Positions 12,401 through 22,914 of a DNA stretch of 64,000 bases are shown piece after piece (positions within the stretch are counted from its first letter, which is position 1; each line of letters begins with the position of its first letter). This DNA comes from Branchiostoma floridae (Eukaryota > Chordata > Leptocardii > Amphioxiformes > Branchiostomatidae), in NCBI RefSeq assembly GCF_000003815.2, contig NC_049984.1, forward strand, positions 7,798,604 through 7,862,603. Reading direction: 5' to 3'. The notes beneath the pieces are model-generated. The model searched no databases. It worked only from the letters and a program-made list of their open reading frames with translations, and was not told the origin of the DNA. Made by a program: the position numbers and the translations under genes.

Positions 12401-15400
12401 CGTGAAATATGGTTTGCCTTGTGGTTCATTAATTATGCAAATGCATGTTTTGATCAAAATTACAGAGACATTGAATGAATGTGACTAGCATATGGGAACT
12501 AGAAAGGCCGACATTTGCTTGAGAGCAAATACAGCATATTTCAGCCATCTCCCTCCCCATGCAACAATAGGCTATTTCAAAATCACCCATTTGAAAAATC
12601 ACTTTTACTAATGACGGTTTGACCCAAAAATGAGTCTTACAAAATTCCCCAGTTCAAGAATGGACTCCAGTGCACCCTATGTGAATTTGCACAATAGACC
12701 AGTCCAGAAATACTCCCACTGAAACCTTGGCCTTTTGAATAAGAAACCAAATCCAAAATTGAATTTAGCAAAAAAGGTCCCAGTGCATAAAAAGGTATAA
12801 TAGACCAGTCTAAAAACACTTCCACTAAAATTGAATTTTGAATCATCACCCGTTCAAAACTGAATTTGAAAAAACCCCCCTTCCGTGTGCAAAAAATGGA
12901 CTCTTCCATGTAAAGTAGAGCAGTCCAAAAATACATCCGCTAAAATAGGACTTTGACATAATCACTGAAGCCCAAAAAAATGGATTTTTAAAAAAAGCCC
13001 CCTCTATGCAAGAATGGACTCTTCCAGAACACCCATGTAAAATTGCAAATTAGACCAGTCCAAAAATAACCCGACTGAAAGACTTTGACAAACTAGAAGT
13101 CACCAAAGTCCAAAATATGAATTTTGAAAAATCCCCCCTCCGTGCGAGAATAGACTCTTCCAGCACACATTCTGTAAAATTGCAAAATAGACCTGTCCAA
13201 ATATGCATCCACTGAAAGACTTCACCAGTCCAATGATGAATTTAAAAAAAAAATGAACCCCTCCGTGTAAGAATGGACTCTTCCAGATAACACCGGGCTC
13301 GATTGGCTCGATTGGCTGCTACCCCCCTCTTTAGGATATAGATTCAGGCTAAGTGATTGGCTACCTATCTAATTAGATTAAATAGACATATATGCCAGTA
13401 GGTGCAATCTGCAGCTGGGGGTCAACGACCTTAAGGTCATTGACCCCTCTGGCTATTGGAAAATGACAAAAAAAATCCCCAAATATATCATTTTGACGTA
13501 GTCTATGACAAAAATTATACATGTGTCATTTGAATAAATATCTAGTGCACCCTTTTACCAAAATTTAGGTCATTTGGTTTTAAAACCAGAGCACAAGAGC
13601 CAAAAGTGTACTCTTTGGTCATAAAATGGCCAAATAATCGCAAAATTAAGCATTTTGTTGTACCGTATGCCTCAAGTGTTATTGAATCCATGTGCGCATA
13701 TGTCTAGGGCACTCCTATACTAAATTTCAGGTCATCCGGTTCTAAAACCAAGGTACTGGAGCCAAAAGTGTCCTTTTTTGGTAAAAAAAATGACCAAAAA
13801 ATCGCAAAAATAAGTATTTCGTTATACTGTACACCAAAACTGATATTGAATCTATATGGGGGACTTATCAAGGCACATCTGTACCAAATTTCAGCTCATT
13901 CGGTTATAATACCAGGGTACAGGGGGCCCAAATATACAGTTTTGGTCTTAAGATGACCAAAAACCCTAATAAAATCATTTAAGAGACAGATATGGAAAAA
14001 AGGAAAAAAAACGTCCTAGGGTATTGGCCCACTCTACCCTTGTGCCAAATTTCAAGTCATTCGGTTCAGGAACAACGGAGATACCGTGTTCTGAAGATTT
14101 GACAGGAGAAAGAAAGAAAGAAACATTACGAATAGAATATATTTCACCATACCTATGGTATGGCTGAAATATAAATACATAATTATTGCGAAAACACACA
14201 CAAACAGGTACACCGAAAACGATACCTCCCCGTGACTTGATGGCCTGTTCCATTGACGCTATGACCAGGCATGTCTCTATGCTGTCAGATAAATTGACCT
14301 CCACTTTCTGTCACTCTGACAGCTCTGACCTTTTCCCTTGACTTAATTCGGAAATAACTTTGGAAACACAGACAGACAAACATACAAACTCAATACCACC
14401 TAAACAATGATTCATTATCTATTTGTTTGACTGTGCAGCTGTACAATGCTTCCGTAAACGGAGATACTAGTACTAGTAACGAGAATGATTTCTTGCCTGA
14501 CGACAAAATAAGCCAATGAACATTGATGATCTACATACATTGTGCATCTTACATCGCTTTTATTCGTTTCTAGTGTAATGCAGTCTTAAACATCTATCTA
14601 ACAATTTAACGTTATGTGTTTTGTGATGTGTTTAAGTTTATGTCTTGTTGTTTTCAAAAGCGCGGAGAAACACAGGCCGCGAGGTATGAGAGGTGCATGG
14701 ACAACTCCAACAACCTAGTACACGGGGACGGAACGGTCAGTAAAGCACCTCTCTACTAAAAGTATTATACTTGTTCAAACATAGGACTTATGTTCGAACA
14801 CAAATAAGGTATATGTGAGAGGGTCCCCGTGAAGGCACAAGGTTCGTTCACAAATTCTGTGCGTCTACTTTACTTCTGTTGGAACGAATATTCAGTCAAG
14901 TCTGAACATAAATAGTAGTAATAGCCTTTATTGCACATTCATGCCCTATCGGGCTAAGTACAGGCATATAGATACAAAGGGTAGTAATGCAGTAAACATG
15001 GTTTCTAAGACTAAACTAAAACATAGATTCTAAAACTATTCTAATACATTTGTTCGGCTTCTTGTCGTTTCTTAGTAATGTTAAATATGTAGCTTGAGAT
15101 GTGTTTGTATAATGTCGTTTGATCAAAGCTCATAAGAAAAATGAATTTTTCAACACTAGACATAGATTCAAAGCGAGGAAACTTTCCTATAATATAGCTA
15201 AAAAGAATACTTCTATCATTACTATATAAACTACAATCTAATAGAAAGTGAGATTCATCTTCGACCTTGTTCAGGTTACAGAACTGACAGATGAATGGAA
15301 TCAGTTTTTACCTGTCTAATTTTTGCTTTATTCTCTGTTTGCACGAGAACATTAAGCCTCCTGAATTAAACTGAATCTAATTCTAATGAAGTTTCTTCCC

Positions 15401-15554
15401 ATTCTGTGTGCATTCTCAGCGCCCTGCGCCTCCCGTGATCGAGTTCCCCTGGGTGTCGGCAGACGAGTGCTCAGGTTCGGACGCTGTCGCCGCCAACATT
15501 GCCGCCAACCTGCTGATGCTTGTCATGGCCTACATCATTATGACAGTCATGTGA
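388..15554 (+). CDS. MOXD1: DBH-like copper monooxygenase (MOXD1 homologue), 14 exons
   Basis: Exons: 388-507, 1188-1334, 3213-3365, 4034-4207, 8079-8165, 8528-8710, 8895-8997, 9468-9634, 10069-10260, 10746-10805, 11238-11374, 12204-12318, 14661-14735, 15420-15554. All junctions are GT-AG and in phase, giving about 615 aa, the usual MOXD1 length. The start is chosen because the ATG at 388 opens a hydrophobic signal peptide ([14 protein letters not shown]). Exons 2-4 encode a DOMON domain ([18 protein letters not shown]). The later exons carry the copper type II ascorbate-dependent monooxygenase fold: HH in [10 protein letters not shown] in ETHYDNP, HxH in HAHLAGR, and the Met of NEMC, matching the CuA and CuB ligands of the PHM/DBH family. 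The last exon ends in a hydrophobic stretch ([14 protein letters not shown]), so membrane or GPI anchoring in the secretory pathway is likely. Family members hydroxylate small substrates; the substrate here is unknown. Partial copies of exons 2 and 13 lie elsewhere in the window. Confidence 0.93.
1263..1700 (+). repeat. Tandem partial copies of MOXD1 exon 2 with splice donor
   Basis: The 3' half of exon 2 (from about 1263) plus the start of intron 2 occurs three times. The shared stretch GCCTGGCTCRGACATCTTCG begins at 1277, 1441 and 1621. Copies 2 and 3 would encode PGSDIFAGY(L/V)GD(D/H)GQPYFH and keep donors (gtaagt at 1499, gtgagt at 1679). They lack the 5' half of the exon and a phase-0 acceptor, so they look like relics and not working alternative exons. 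Reading past the first donor meets a stop after 17 codons. Confidence 0.85.
1731..1885. repeat. Degenerate palindromic minisatellite (TGTTCCTGTCAATAA type)
   Basis: Several degenerate units built on ATGTTCCTGTCAATAA follow the exon 2 copies. The same unit, in a fully palindromic form, recurs near 43.9-44.35 kb and 62.15-62.23 kb. Confidence 0.6.
3376..3510 (+). repeat. (TG)n microsatellite with poly-G tract
   Basis: A long TG run begins about 10 nt after the MOXD1 exon 3 donor (gtaagt at 3366). It is followed by a G tract near 3446-3460 and mixed TG/CG repeats. It is low-complexity intron sequence. Confidence 0.9.
5749..7060 (+). repeat. Two diverged copies of a 0.6-kb repeat
   Basis: Segments starting near 5749 and 6501 share, in order, an AGTCGCACGG block, a block ending TAGTCTAAAATGC, the block GCTTATGAATATTAATTAGC and the block TCTTCGCTGATTGGCT. 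The first copy carries an extra GC-rich stretch (6040-6130). Confidence 0.75.
7080..7620 (+). repeat. 162-bp tandem array
   Basis: The block CAAAAGTGTCCTTTTTTGGT and its surroundings repeat with a 162-bp period (units near 7108, 7270, 7432 and, diverged, 7594). Related single units occur at 13590-13960 inside the second copy of the element. Confidence 0.85.
9068..9121 (+). repeat. Short direct duplication (about 25 bp)
   Basis: The block AATTTTTGTACATGCACGTA plus AGGTA occurs twice back to back in MOXD1 intron 7. There is no sign of function. Confidence 0.85.
11868..11992. mobile_element. Foldback (MITE-like) element in MOXD1 intron 11
   Basis: Arms of roughly 50-60 bp are inverted complements, for example AATTTCTCTTTCCAC on the left against GTGGAAAGAGAAATT on the right, with GACGTCTCAGA and AAACGC motifs inside. 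There is no coding capacity. Confidence 0.7.
12007..12142. mobile_element. MITE with terminal inverted repeats GTAATCTCTAAGCAGAT
   Basis: The left end GTAATCTCTAAGCAGAT and right end TTTGCTTGGAGATTAC are inverted complements with few mismatches. Inner TATCCAAA/TTTGGATA pairs continue the stem. The TGCTTGGAGATTA end recurs near 22350, 23384, 23984 and 24095. Confidence 0.75.
12487..14175. mobile_element. Second copy of the intron-4 element, in MOXD1 intron 12
   Basis: The left end (12498) matches the element at 4447 and the right end (14130-14175) matches 7800-7850. Inside is a degenerate tandem array of about 125 bp (12600-13300) marked by AAGAATGGACTCTTCCAG blocks. After it come units related to the 162-bp array. 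There is no ORF of transposase type. Confidence 0.6.
14930..15300 (-). mobile_element. 5'-truncated non-LTR retrotransposon (LINE) 3' end
   Basis: On the minus strand an open frame ends at the TAG at 15043-15041. It encodes a C-terminal LINE ORF2-like peptide with a Cys/His motif ([20 protein letters not shown]). A short 3' tail with CGGGCTAAGTACAG-type sequence follows. Only about 86 codons remain, so this is a dead insertion in MOXD1 intron 13. Family assignment (CR1/L2-like) is a guess. Confidence 0.75.
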
Positions 15555-15608
15555 AAGTTCAGTTCATCTGCCTATTGGTGCCAACAGTCTATGTCACTTA
15601 CAACTCTC

Positions 15609-15705
15609 ACTCGCTCGCTCGCTCGCTCACTCACTCACTCACTCACTCACTCACTCACTCACTCACTCACTCACTCACTCACTCACTCACTCACTTATTC
15701 GCTTG
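15609..15705 (+). repeat. (CTCG)n-(CTCA)n microsatellite in the MOXD1 3' flank
   Basis: About 20 bp of CTCG repeats are followed by about 75 bp of CTCA repeats, starting some 55 nt after the stop codon, so probably inside the 3' UTR. Confidence 0.95.
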
Positions 15706-16010
15706 CTCACTCAATCGGCGTTCTATTCAACCGTTGCCAGAAAACACACACATGCTTCCTCTTTACTTCTTCCTCCTTGGCTCTTGAACGTTTCCAACAT
15801 TTGCTTCCTCACCATAACTCCATGTTATAGGCGAACTAATTGCAGTGCACCTGGTTCATATTCCCTGTTGGCATATTGGGTTGCATCAGAAGTCAAATGG
15901 TCACCTCTGTGGCCTCACTGTTTGAGTTTATATTTGCAGTGGATTGCCTCGATTTTGGTTTAATGTTTTTGCATGACTTCAGAGATTTACGTAGATGATA
16001 AAGTAATATA

Positions 16011-16190
16011 CGCGTGCATAGTCCAGTGGTTAGTGACCCTGCCCCTGGACCAGAATTAGAAGGACATGAGTTTGTGCCTCGTCTGTTAGTTGCTCATCCG
16101 ACACGCATGCTACTGGAAAAGGTCGCAGTCCTTAGGGCGGGACGTTAAGCCATGGGCCACGTGCACTGTTAATGTATCTGTCTAAGACAG
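16011..16190 (+). mobile_element. tRNA-derived SINE
   Basis: An A-box-like head (TAGTCCAGTGGTTAGTG at 16019) is followed by a unique body containing GGGCGGGACGTTAAGCCAT. The layout is that of a tRNA-headed SINE. Confidence 0.6.
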
Positions 16191-16979
16191 CTAGGGGAAT
16201 TTTCCCACTATAGTTAACATGTATATATTGTAAATAACGCCACAAACTATAGAAAAGTAGCTCATTGAGCTTGAGGTTGTTGAGCTTAACTTGAACTTTA
16301 AGATCGGAAGTGCCATGATTCACTTAGCAAGTTGGAAACAAGGATGTTGCTGAGGCTTTTGAATATGGATTTACATGTTAATCGTGACTGAGTTTGATTC
16401 GTCCTTTGCATACGTACTTAAATATATAAGTATTTGAGGAAACAATTGCCCTTTTTGAAATCAGAGTAGGATGTCTTTGACAATGTATGTCGAGTTCTTA
16501 GTTAATAGTCTTGTATCTATTGTACGTATGTGTTACAATGAGTAAATGCTGTAGTGTTTATACATTCTCTCAATTGTCTGTTTCTGTGTCCATGTGAAAG
16601 ATAAGTACTTTTCTGAAACGTCAAAGTATGGACCAACGACCACGGATCCATGGTATTGGAATGATTCGTGTAACGACATATTACAATCAGTTTTAATATT
16701 TTTTTTCTACATAAACAGATGCGTAAAACTTGCATGTAGCACACGAGAATGCAGTTAAAATTTTACAATGAAGTATGATAGATTTTCTTTCCCTCTATCT
16801 AGCCCCCCAAGTGTCATTGATATCTGCGGTCACTTTTTATGTTGTCAGCAAACAAGAAACGTTAGCTCGTTTGGGCGTGATGTACCATGTAACGCCATTC
16901 AATACAAAAAGCAATAACACTGCTTCAAATACATTTCAAGCCTCCACGCAGAACGCCTCCTCTGATGTGTACGTATCAA

Positions 16980-18572
16980 TCAAGGCTTCTCCCCGCCATT
17001 TTGATGCTCTGTCAGTTTCATGTCGAAGCCAGAGATGATGACGTTGAGGACCGTGATGACAACTATCATGACTGTCACGGCGTTGTTTAGGAAGTGCAGA
17101 GCTCGACTCGACTTCGTACTGTTGTGTTCTTCCACCTGAAGTAAGAAAATAAAGGTTAAAACCCGTACGGAAATCTGGACCAGGAGGGATTGACAAGTCA
17201 GGAGCCCGCGAATATGAAGGCACGCTACGCTCAGTGGTTTATTCGGTTGGTAGAAACCGAGTATGCTTTAGGTTATAACACGGTTAGAAGAACAGGCAGC
17301 AGCCTGAAATGAGCTTTGTGATTTGAGTAGACACATTATTTCCTGAGGGGTTTTGACATAGGAAAAGCAAAGAGCTAACCTACAAGAATCTTAAATAGTT
17401 TTGCTGAAGTCGAAATGGGGTTATCCGGTGTTTTGTTGCCTAATATTTCTGCTTTTGTTATCGCATAAAAAGAAAAGGGAATGTTATTTTCTAGTTGAAA
17501 CGTTAATTACTTACCGCCTCGATGTTTTGTGTGTACAAGTATCCCAAGATGGCGGCCACGATCAGCTGTATGCCGATGGAAACTCCCAGGAACGACAGCA
17601 GCACGGTGTAGAACTGGTCGTCTGGACGCTGAGGAGGGGAAGAGCAAAGGTTTGGCAGCCTGACTAAATCAAGCATCCAACAACCCTTCCATTGAAGCCC
17701 CTTGGCCGTTTACAGCTTTTAAGCTCTAAATATCAGATGGGCATCTTAAAAAAGATACCCATATGATATTTAGAGAAAAATCTCTGTTAAATAGCGTCAT
17801 CATGTCTCATTGAAAGTTAAAAAATCTCGAGATTTTTTGGATAATCGTGAGATTTTTCGAAACAATCTTGAGGTTTTTCACAACAATAGATCTTTCGGAG
17901 AATCTGAAGATTCTTTGAAATTATCCCAAGATTTTTTTCCATACATCTGAAGATCTGGGACTTTGTTGGTCTACGATGTGTTCTGACATGGACTAAGTCT
18001 TATTGCCAGACTGACAGAACTGTTTGTTCTACATTTTCCTCAAATTACATAAAGAGAAATACAAGAAAGGCCAGTTAATTGCACAACGGATTAACGCACA
18101 CTTCTGTTAACTGCACGGAATCCTAAAATCCCAAATCGGTGCGGTCCAGCTGGATAACTTCGCATTATTGCACCAGCCGGATAATTGCACGAAATACGCG
18201 AGGTATGAGAGGTGCGCGGACAGTTCCAACAACCTAGTACACGGGGACGGCACGGTCAGTAAAGCCCTCTCTACTAGAAGTATCATACTTCTTAAAACAC
18301 GGGACTTATGTTCAAACACAAATTAGTATACGCCCGGCTGTGCAATTAAACGGCTTCTGCTGTATCGTTACCTGTAGCAGATACTTCAGCTGTGCGACGT
18401 TAGACGTGAGCAGCGCCAGGTCCAGCATGGACTGGGCGATGGTTTTCCTCCCGTCGTACCGACTCGGCTCTTTGATCATGCACCGGCACTCCCCCCGGGA
18501 ATGGCCAGCAGTGGAGCCGTTTGACTCCATCTTTGAAAGTTCAGCCGAAGGCTTGTCGTATTTAGATGGCTG
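16980..18572 (-). CDS. NINJ: Ninjurin family membrane protein
   Basis: Exons in transcript order: 18572-18372, 17628-17515, 17135-16980 (stop TGA). All junctions are phase 0. The product has about 142 aa from the ATG at 18530, or 156 aa if the open frame back to the acceptor-like site at 18573 is included and an unseen 5' exon supplies the start. The family signature reads GRKTIAQSMLDLALLTSN, equivalent to the conserved amphipathic helix block of NINJ1. Two membrane segments follow (FLGVSIGIQLIVAAILGY and VTVMIVVITVLNVIISGF), with the LHFLNN motif just before the second. Ninjurins are small plasma-membrane proteins; NINJ1 oligomerises to drive membrane rupture in lytic cell death. Whether this copy does so is inference. 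Intron 1 contains a copied MOXD1 exon. Confidence 0.85.
17723..17775. repeat. Short hairpin plus ATCTTGAGATTTTT-like repeats in ninjurin intron 1
   Basis: The arms CTCTAAATATCA and TGATATTTAGAG bracket a near-perfect stem of about 25 bp. Immediately beyond (17821-17935) are degenerate ATCTYGAGATTTTT repeats. Confidence 0.7.
18197..18326 (+). pseudogene. Copied fragment of MOXD1 exon 13 and intron 13
   Basis: This stretch is a close copy of 14678-14810. It contains most of exon 13 (encoding [18 protein letters not shown]), the donor gtcagt, and about 75 bp of the following intron. Because intron is included, it arose by DNA duplication and not retrotransposition. It sits on the opposite strand within ninjurin intron 1, 46 bp from the ninjurin exon border. 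No acceptor is retained. Confidence 0.88.
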
Positions 18573-21492
18573 CGGGTGAAACGATAATATGATATGTATA
18601 CAATATATTTATACTATGTAAAGCGCATTACACTCTGTCTACAGACCTAGAACAGAAATATGCCCGTGTGACAGATGACGAAATGTTCACAAATAACGTT
18701 ATGTAATGTCATCATCTAAACTACGAAATAATATGTACATTCGGATACACGTGTTGTAAAAAGACAGAAGCATGTAAACTATATACATAAACATTACAAA
18801 GCGTAGTTGTCCTACAACTTTTTTTTGTATCCAACTTGCCGTATTTAGCCCCAGTGGGGTACGGGCATGCAATTAACTTTATTGTCATTGTCAATACTTG
18901 TAACAAATACATGCCATCAATGGACACCACAAGCATGCCTCAGGATAACTTTACAGAATATAATTCAAAGTAGAATATTATATAGTTTGTCTGAAACTCT
19001 CTCACTCTCTCTGTACATAAAAGTTGAAATAGTTAGTATGTGTCCTTGAGCGCAGCGAGACCACCAAGCCACGTTTGATGGCCGTGTGGGTCGCACATAC
19101 CCGAGTAGAACAAACACTCGCTTCACTGTGCTAAGGCCTGGGGAATTTGATGTTGTGTGTCTGATCATAGGTAGGGAATCTCTCTTGCATCAACTTGTAT
19201 CCAACCTTCTGGTCGTTGGTGGGATAAGGTACATGTAATCTGTTTCACGTAGTATTAAATACCGGGCATCTGTTTTCAGTTTAATCACTCATATGTAAGA
19301 TCGAAAATGCTATGTTCCATGCAAGTTGTCAAAAGTGTTCAATCTCATTGAAAACATCGAAGAAGGCTAGGGTACACAGGCTTTAGTAGGGTCGGTCGGG
19401 AAAACGGAAACGCAACATTTTTGCCCAGACCTAAGTAAATAGGCCCTTCACAGAATAAACTGCCCTACTGAGTTCCGCTACCCCCAATACAAGCAGACTC
19501 AGTCACACAATTTTAAACCTTTTTGCCTTCAAGATAAAACAGTCTAGTTGAAGGCAACGAATCTCGAAAACAGTAACGACGGGATCACCGTGAAAGTTTA
19601 AAGAATCACGCAAAGCATAGTCAGCCTGTAGTCACCAGGACTGAGACACATTCACAACGTCAATTAAACCCCATCATATTTAGCCTCTCCTACTTTTTGA
19701 AACTGCTGTTCAGACAAACTTAGGTACCCAAACTTCCGTAATATTTTAGCTTTACGAGTGAAGGAATGGTAAAAGGCTCACCATTTTTATGCTCGTTACG
19801 TCCTTTTAGAGCTAGAGGAATGCCCGGTTGACTGAGGCCGATGACGGGACGTCTGGGACAAAATTTTGCCGCCTGGTCGTCAGTAAACACTGCAACAGCA
19901 ACAGCCAGCACCGCCAGGGGAATGTACACGGGTGTCTCGTCCAACCACCGGGCAGTGTTGTATCACGTGGATCAGTTTTACTGGCTTATCAAAACGTATT
20001 TAGTGAACTGACCAAACTGCATGTCCCGACCGACTAACCAACCGACTAACCAACCAACCGACCGACCGACCGACCGACCGACCGACCGACCGACCGACCA
20101 ACCAACCAACCAACCAACCAACCAACCAACCAACCAACCAACCAACCAACCAGGCAACCAACCAACTAACCAACCAACCAACCGACCGACCAACCAACCA
20201 ACCAGGCAACCAAACAAGCAAACAACCAACCAATTGCAACAGGCAACTAACCAACATACAAACATACAAACATACATACATACATACATACATACATACA
20301 TACATACACACATACATACACACATACATACATACATACATATAAAAACTATCGCACATTCAAGTAAATGTATTTTATCTCATAGAACAAAATGTTGACA
20401 CTATGAAGTTCGATGTAAACATATTTTATTTAGGATCTTTCATAGATTCTGAAAACATATAACGTTATATTAGCTAGGCACAGCCTAGAATAAAGCAAAA
20501 GAATACATACTTATGACATTACTTCATCTCTAGATAAATAAATAAATACTTTTGAGGAATGTTTCCTGAATGAATAAATTAGATATAAATATCTATAACA
20601 GATTCATTAGAAAGTTTGATAAATAGATTATTACATACAAGCAGCATTGGAACCATTAATCCTTTTCAAATTAGATAAAACCATGTCCTTAAAGATATCG
20701 CCGTCACAAAATATACATATATGTTCCGTATAGATATAAATATACATTCCACTTATGCCTTTTCAAGACAAAGTACTAGTATGTTACATAGAAGTCACTG
20801 TGACTTAACATTGAAACATGTACTACTATATTTTTTACATCAAATTTGCTACTGTTTGAGGAAATGTACAAACCGGAAGCTGTTCCTTAAGTCATTTCCT
20901 GTTAAACGGTTAATTTCAAAGTGTCTTTCGTTTCGTTTTATAGTCGGACTTCCTCATGTTGGAAGGGAGGGTCTATGGCGTAATAGTCACGCTTTCGTGA
21001 CTCACGTGAGTACAGGGATATTCGAACGTCCTAGATTAGGTTGATCTAATTAGTCTTACGAATGGGAACAATACATACAATACTTCTCGCCTCTGTGTAC
21101 AGTACAAAATGTCTATTTCTTTGTAATTTGAAATCGGAATCAGCAGCTCTAGCTACGTAGATGCACAAAACCTTAAGTATACTGTTGCCTTGCATTGCAG
21201 TTAAAAGCGCATTGCTACTTGACCATGACCACGATCTTTGCCTGGAATAAAGTACGCTTGATTTTCTCTACTTGGACATCAAATAATTAATACTACAACC
21301 CTTTTCGTCATTTTCTATTATAGCATAGTTTCTTGGCTAAACATAGTAGCGAACTTACAATACTGGTACTACAAATAAATTACTAGTAAAACGTTACTTT
21401 CAAAAACGTAAGTTGGTCCGACACGGACCTTACCTTAGCCAAACATGGTTTGGTGGTCTGAAACAACGAGATATCGCATATCTGTTGTGTTT
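18573..21492. other. Intergenic region between ninjurin and IL-17
   Basis: No convincing exon. It contains microsatellites at 20029-20343 and AT-rich sequence. On the minus strand the part nearest 21492 is the IL-17 3' UTR, including an ATTTATTTG motif near 21372-21380 and a possible polyadenylation signal AATAAA near 20428. A GC-rich patch at 19820-19960 is unexplained. Confidence 0.5.
20029..20343 (+). repeat. (CCAA/CCGA)n tetranucleotide then (CATA)n microsatellite
   Basis: About 230 bp of mixed ACCA/ACCG tetranucleotides are followed by about 85 bp of CATA repeats. Long open frames across it are artefacts of the repeat. Confidence 0.97.
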
Positions 21493-22727
21493 TTACAGAG
21501 GCTCTACGGCCACACAGGCGTTGGGCACGGTGAGGTGCACGCACTTGTAGCGGTAGGTGTTGTCCGCGCCGCCGCACTCTTCACGGACCAGCACGGGTTT
21601 GGTGTAGGTCACGCTGTCACAGACCATGGTCCAGTTGAATTCACCGTTTTGGCCGGGAAATGTCGACTGGCACCGAGCGTAGGCGATGTCGGTCGGGAAT
21701 CTGTTAGGGTTGGAGTCGACGATGACCTGCCAGGGACAGTAGGCCCGCTGAGACAGGTCGTTCTCGGCCGGCTGCAGACAGGTGCCGCTTTCGCACGGGT
21801 TCGTTCCCGACGACAGTTCCTTCGTCTCAGGGTTGTTTGCCGAGGAGCAGTCGGTGAGAAGCTGGCTGAGTTGGGCGGCGGAGGGCTCACTACAGCCCGA
21901 CCGTCCTTCGGCTCCCGCATCGGTACCGTCGGTCGGGTAGGTGTCCGTTGTGGGGATGGCGACACCGCTGACAAGGACGCCGCCTAGCGCCAAGAAGGAA
22001 AACAGGGCCTGCAAACAAACATCGAGAATAAAGATTACTTTTCATGAAAATGTACCATCAAAATTTTCATAGAACTTGGCGAAAGAACTTTAATTAGAAG
22101 GACATATACATCAGACTGCGCAGTACGAAAGGTGACCATATACCCAGGCCACCTTCTCAATTACGCTAGCCGAGTAAAGTTTTGGCCAATGAATAAAACA
22201 AAAGTTTGAGAGTGCTGAAATTATGCCTCAAATCTGAAACACACCACAAAGAGACAAACTTTAAAAATCGTTTGTGTTTTGGCCTGGTTAAGGTAGACGT
22301 AATCGCGGTCTACTAGCGCCTCGCACTAGATACCCCGGTCTAACACTCTGCTTGGAGTATGGCCCGCTACCAAAAAAGTTGGCAACCGATCTCTAATTGA
22401 ACACAAGTTGCCAACTTTTGTTAACGGGCCATATGGCCCAAAGGGTTATCGTCTAGCTAGCATGACCCAATCAAGATTCTCAGCCCTTTCAAAGGTCGAA
22501 GAGACCCAGTAAGCCACCGACATCTAGTATTGTTTTCTGTATGTCTGTTTGGTTGGAAAACATAATGAAAACAGCACAAAATAGAAAACCCGATAAAAAC
22601 GCATAAAACACGTCAAAAACAGGTGGAGAAGAACCCCTAAATCTGTTTGGTTATTGGAGAGTAGGTGGGAACGGCAACCAGGCTAGTTCGGTGAGTGCAC
22701 TGTACTTACCATGATAAAACTCGCCAT
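21493..22727 (-). CDS. IL17: Interleukin-17 family secreted cytokine
   Basis: Two coding exons: 22727-22710 (MASFIM, donor gtaagt) and 22008-21493 (stop TAA), joined in phase 0; about 177 aa. The join creates a signal peptide (MASFIM + ALFSFLALGGVLVSGVA), which supports the intron. The C-terminal half has IL-17 cystine-knot features: CPWQVIVDSNPNRFPTDIAY followed by ARC, then NWTMVC, the strand with LVREEC, then YRYKC and VPNACVAV. The CPW...RFP...A.C pattern is the family hallmark. The usual C-terminal CxC reads C-V-A here, so one knot cysteine may be lost or shifted. The N-terminal 80 residues are unconserved and Ser/Thr-rich, with several extra cysteines. IL-17 proteins are dimeric secreted ligands for IL-17 receptors that act through NF-kappa-B. 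The gene has a TATA box and an upstream kappa-B site. Confidence 0.86.
22359..22433. mobile_element. Foldback element upstream of IL-17 exon 2 (in intron 1)
   Basis: ATGGCCCGCTACCAAAAAAG and its complement at the right end, together with AGTTGGCAAC/GTTGCCAACT, form a stem of about 28 bp. The outer flank carries TGCTTGGAG, the end motif of the MITE at 12007-12142. Confidence 0.65.
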
Positions 22728-22904
22728 GAGGATTTTCTTGCAGACAGTAGAGCGCGATTTGTCCTGAGAAGGAATGACTTGTATCGGTGACAGGTGGTTC
22801 GGAAGATTCCTGAGTAGAGTAATCGGCAAAGTAGTAGTCTCCTGTGCTGCCAGCCTTTCTGAGAGTGGGTGTTGGTCTGATCTGAGATACTATCATCCTC
22901 GTCG

Positions 22905-22914
22905 CCTTTTTATA
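22905..22914 (-). promoter_or_regulatory. TATA box of the IL-17 gene
   Basis: On the minus strand TATAAAAAGG lies about 180 bp upstream of the ATG at 22727, predicting transcription start near 22880. A 10-bp inverted repeat (ATCATCCTCG at 22892 and CGAGGATGAT at 22971) brackets the box. Confidence 0.65.

Larger units (their letters stand above)
15555..16979. other. Gap between convergent MOXD1 and ninjurin genes
   Basis: This holds the 3' flanks of both genes, a (CTCG)n(CTCA)n microsatellite and a tRNA-derived SINE at 16011-16190. I see no further coding exon. Confidence 0.6.

Noticed and set aside
20021-20398. Long frames rich in Thr-Asn-Gln-Pro or Val-Gly-Trp-Leu
   Set aside because: Translations of tetranucleotide microsatellites; a stop-free repeat gives open frames on both strands.
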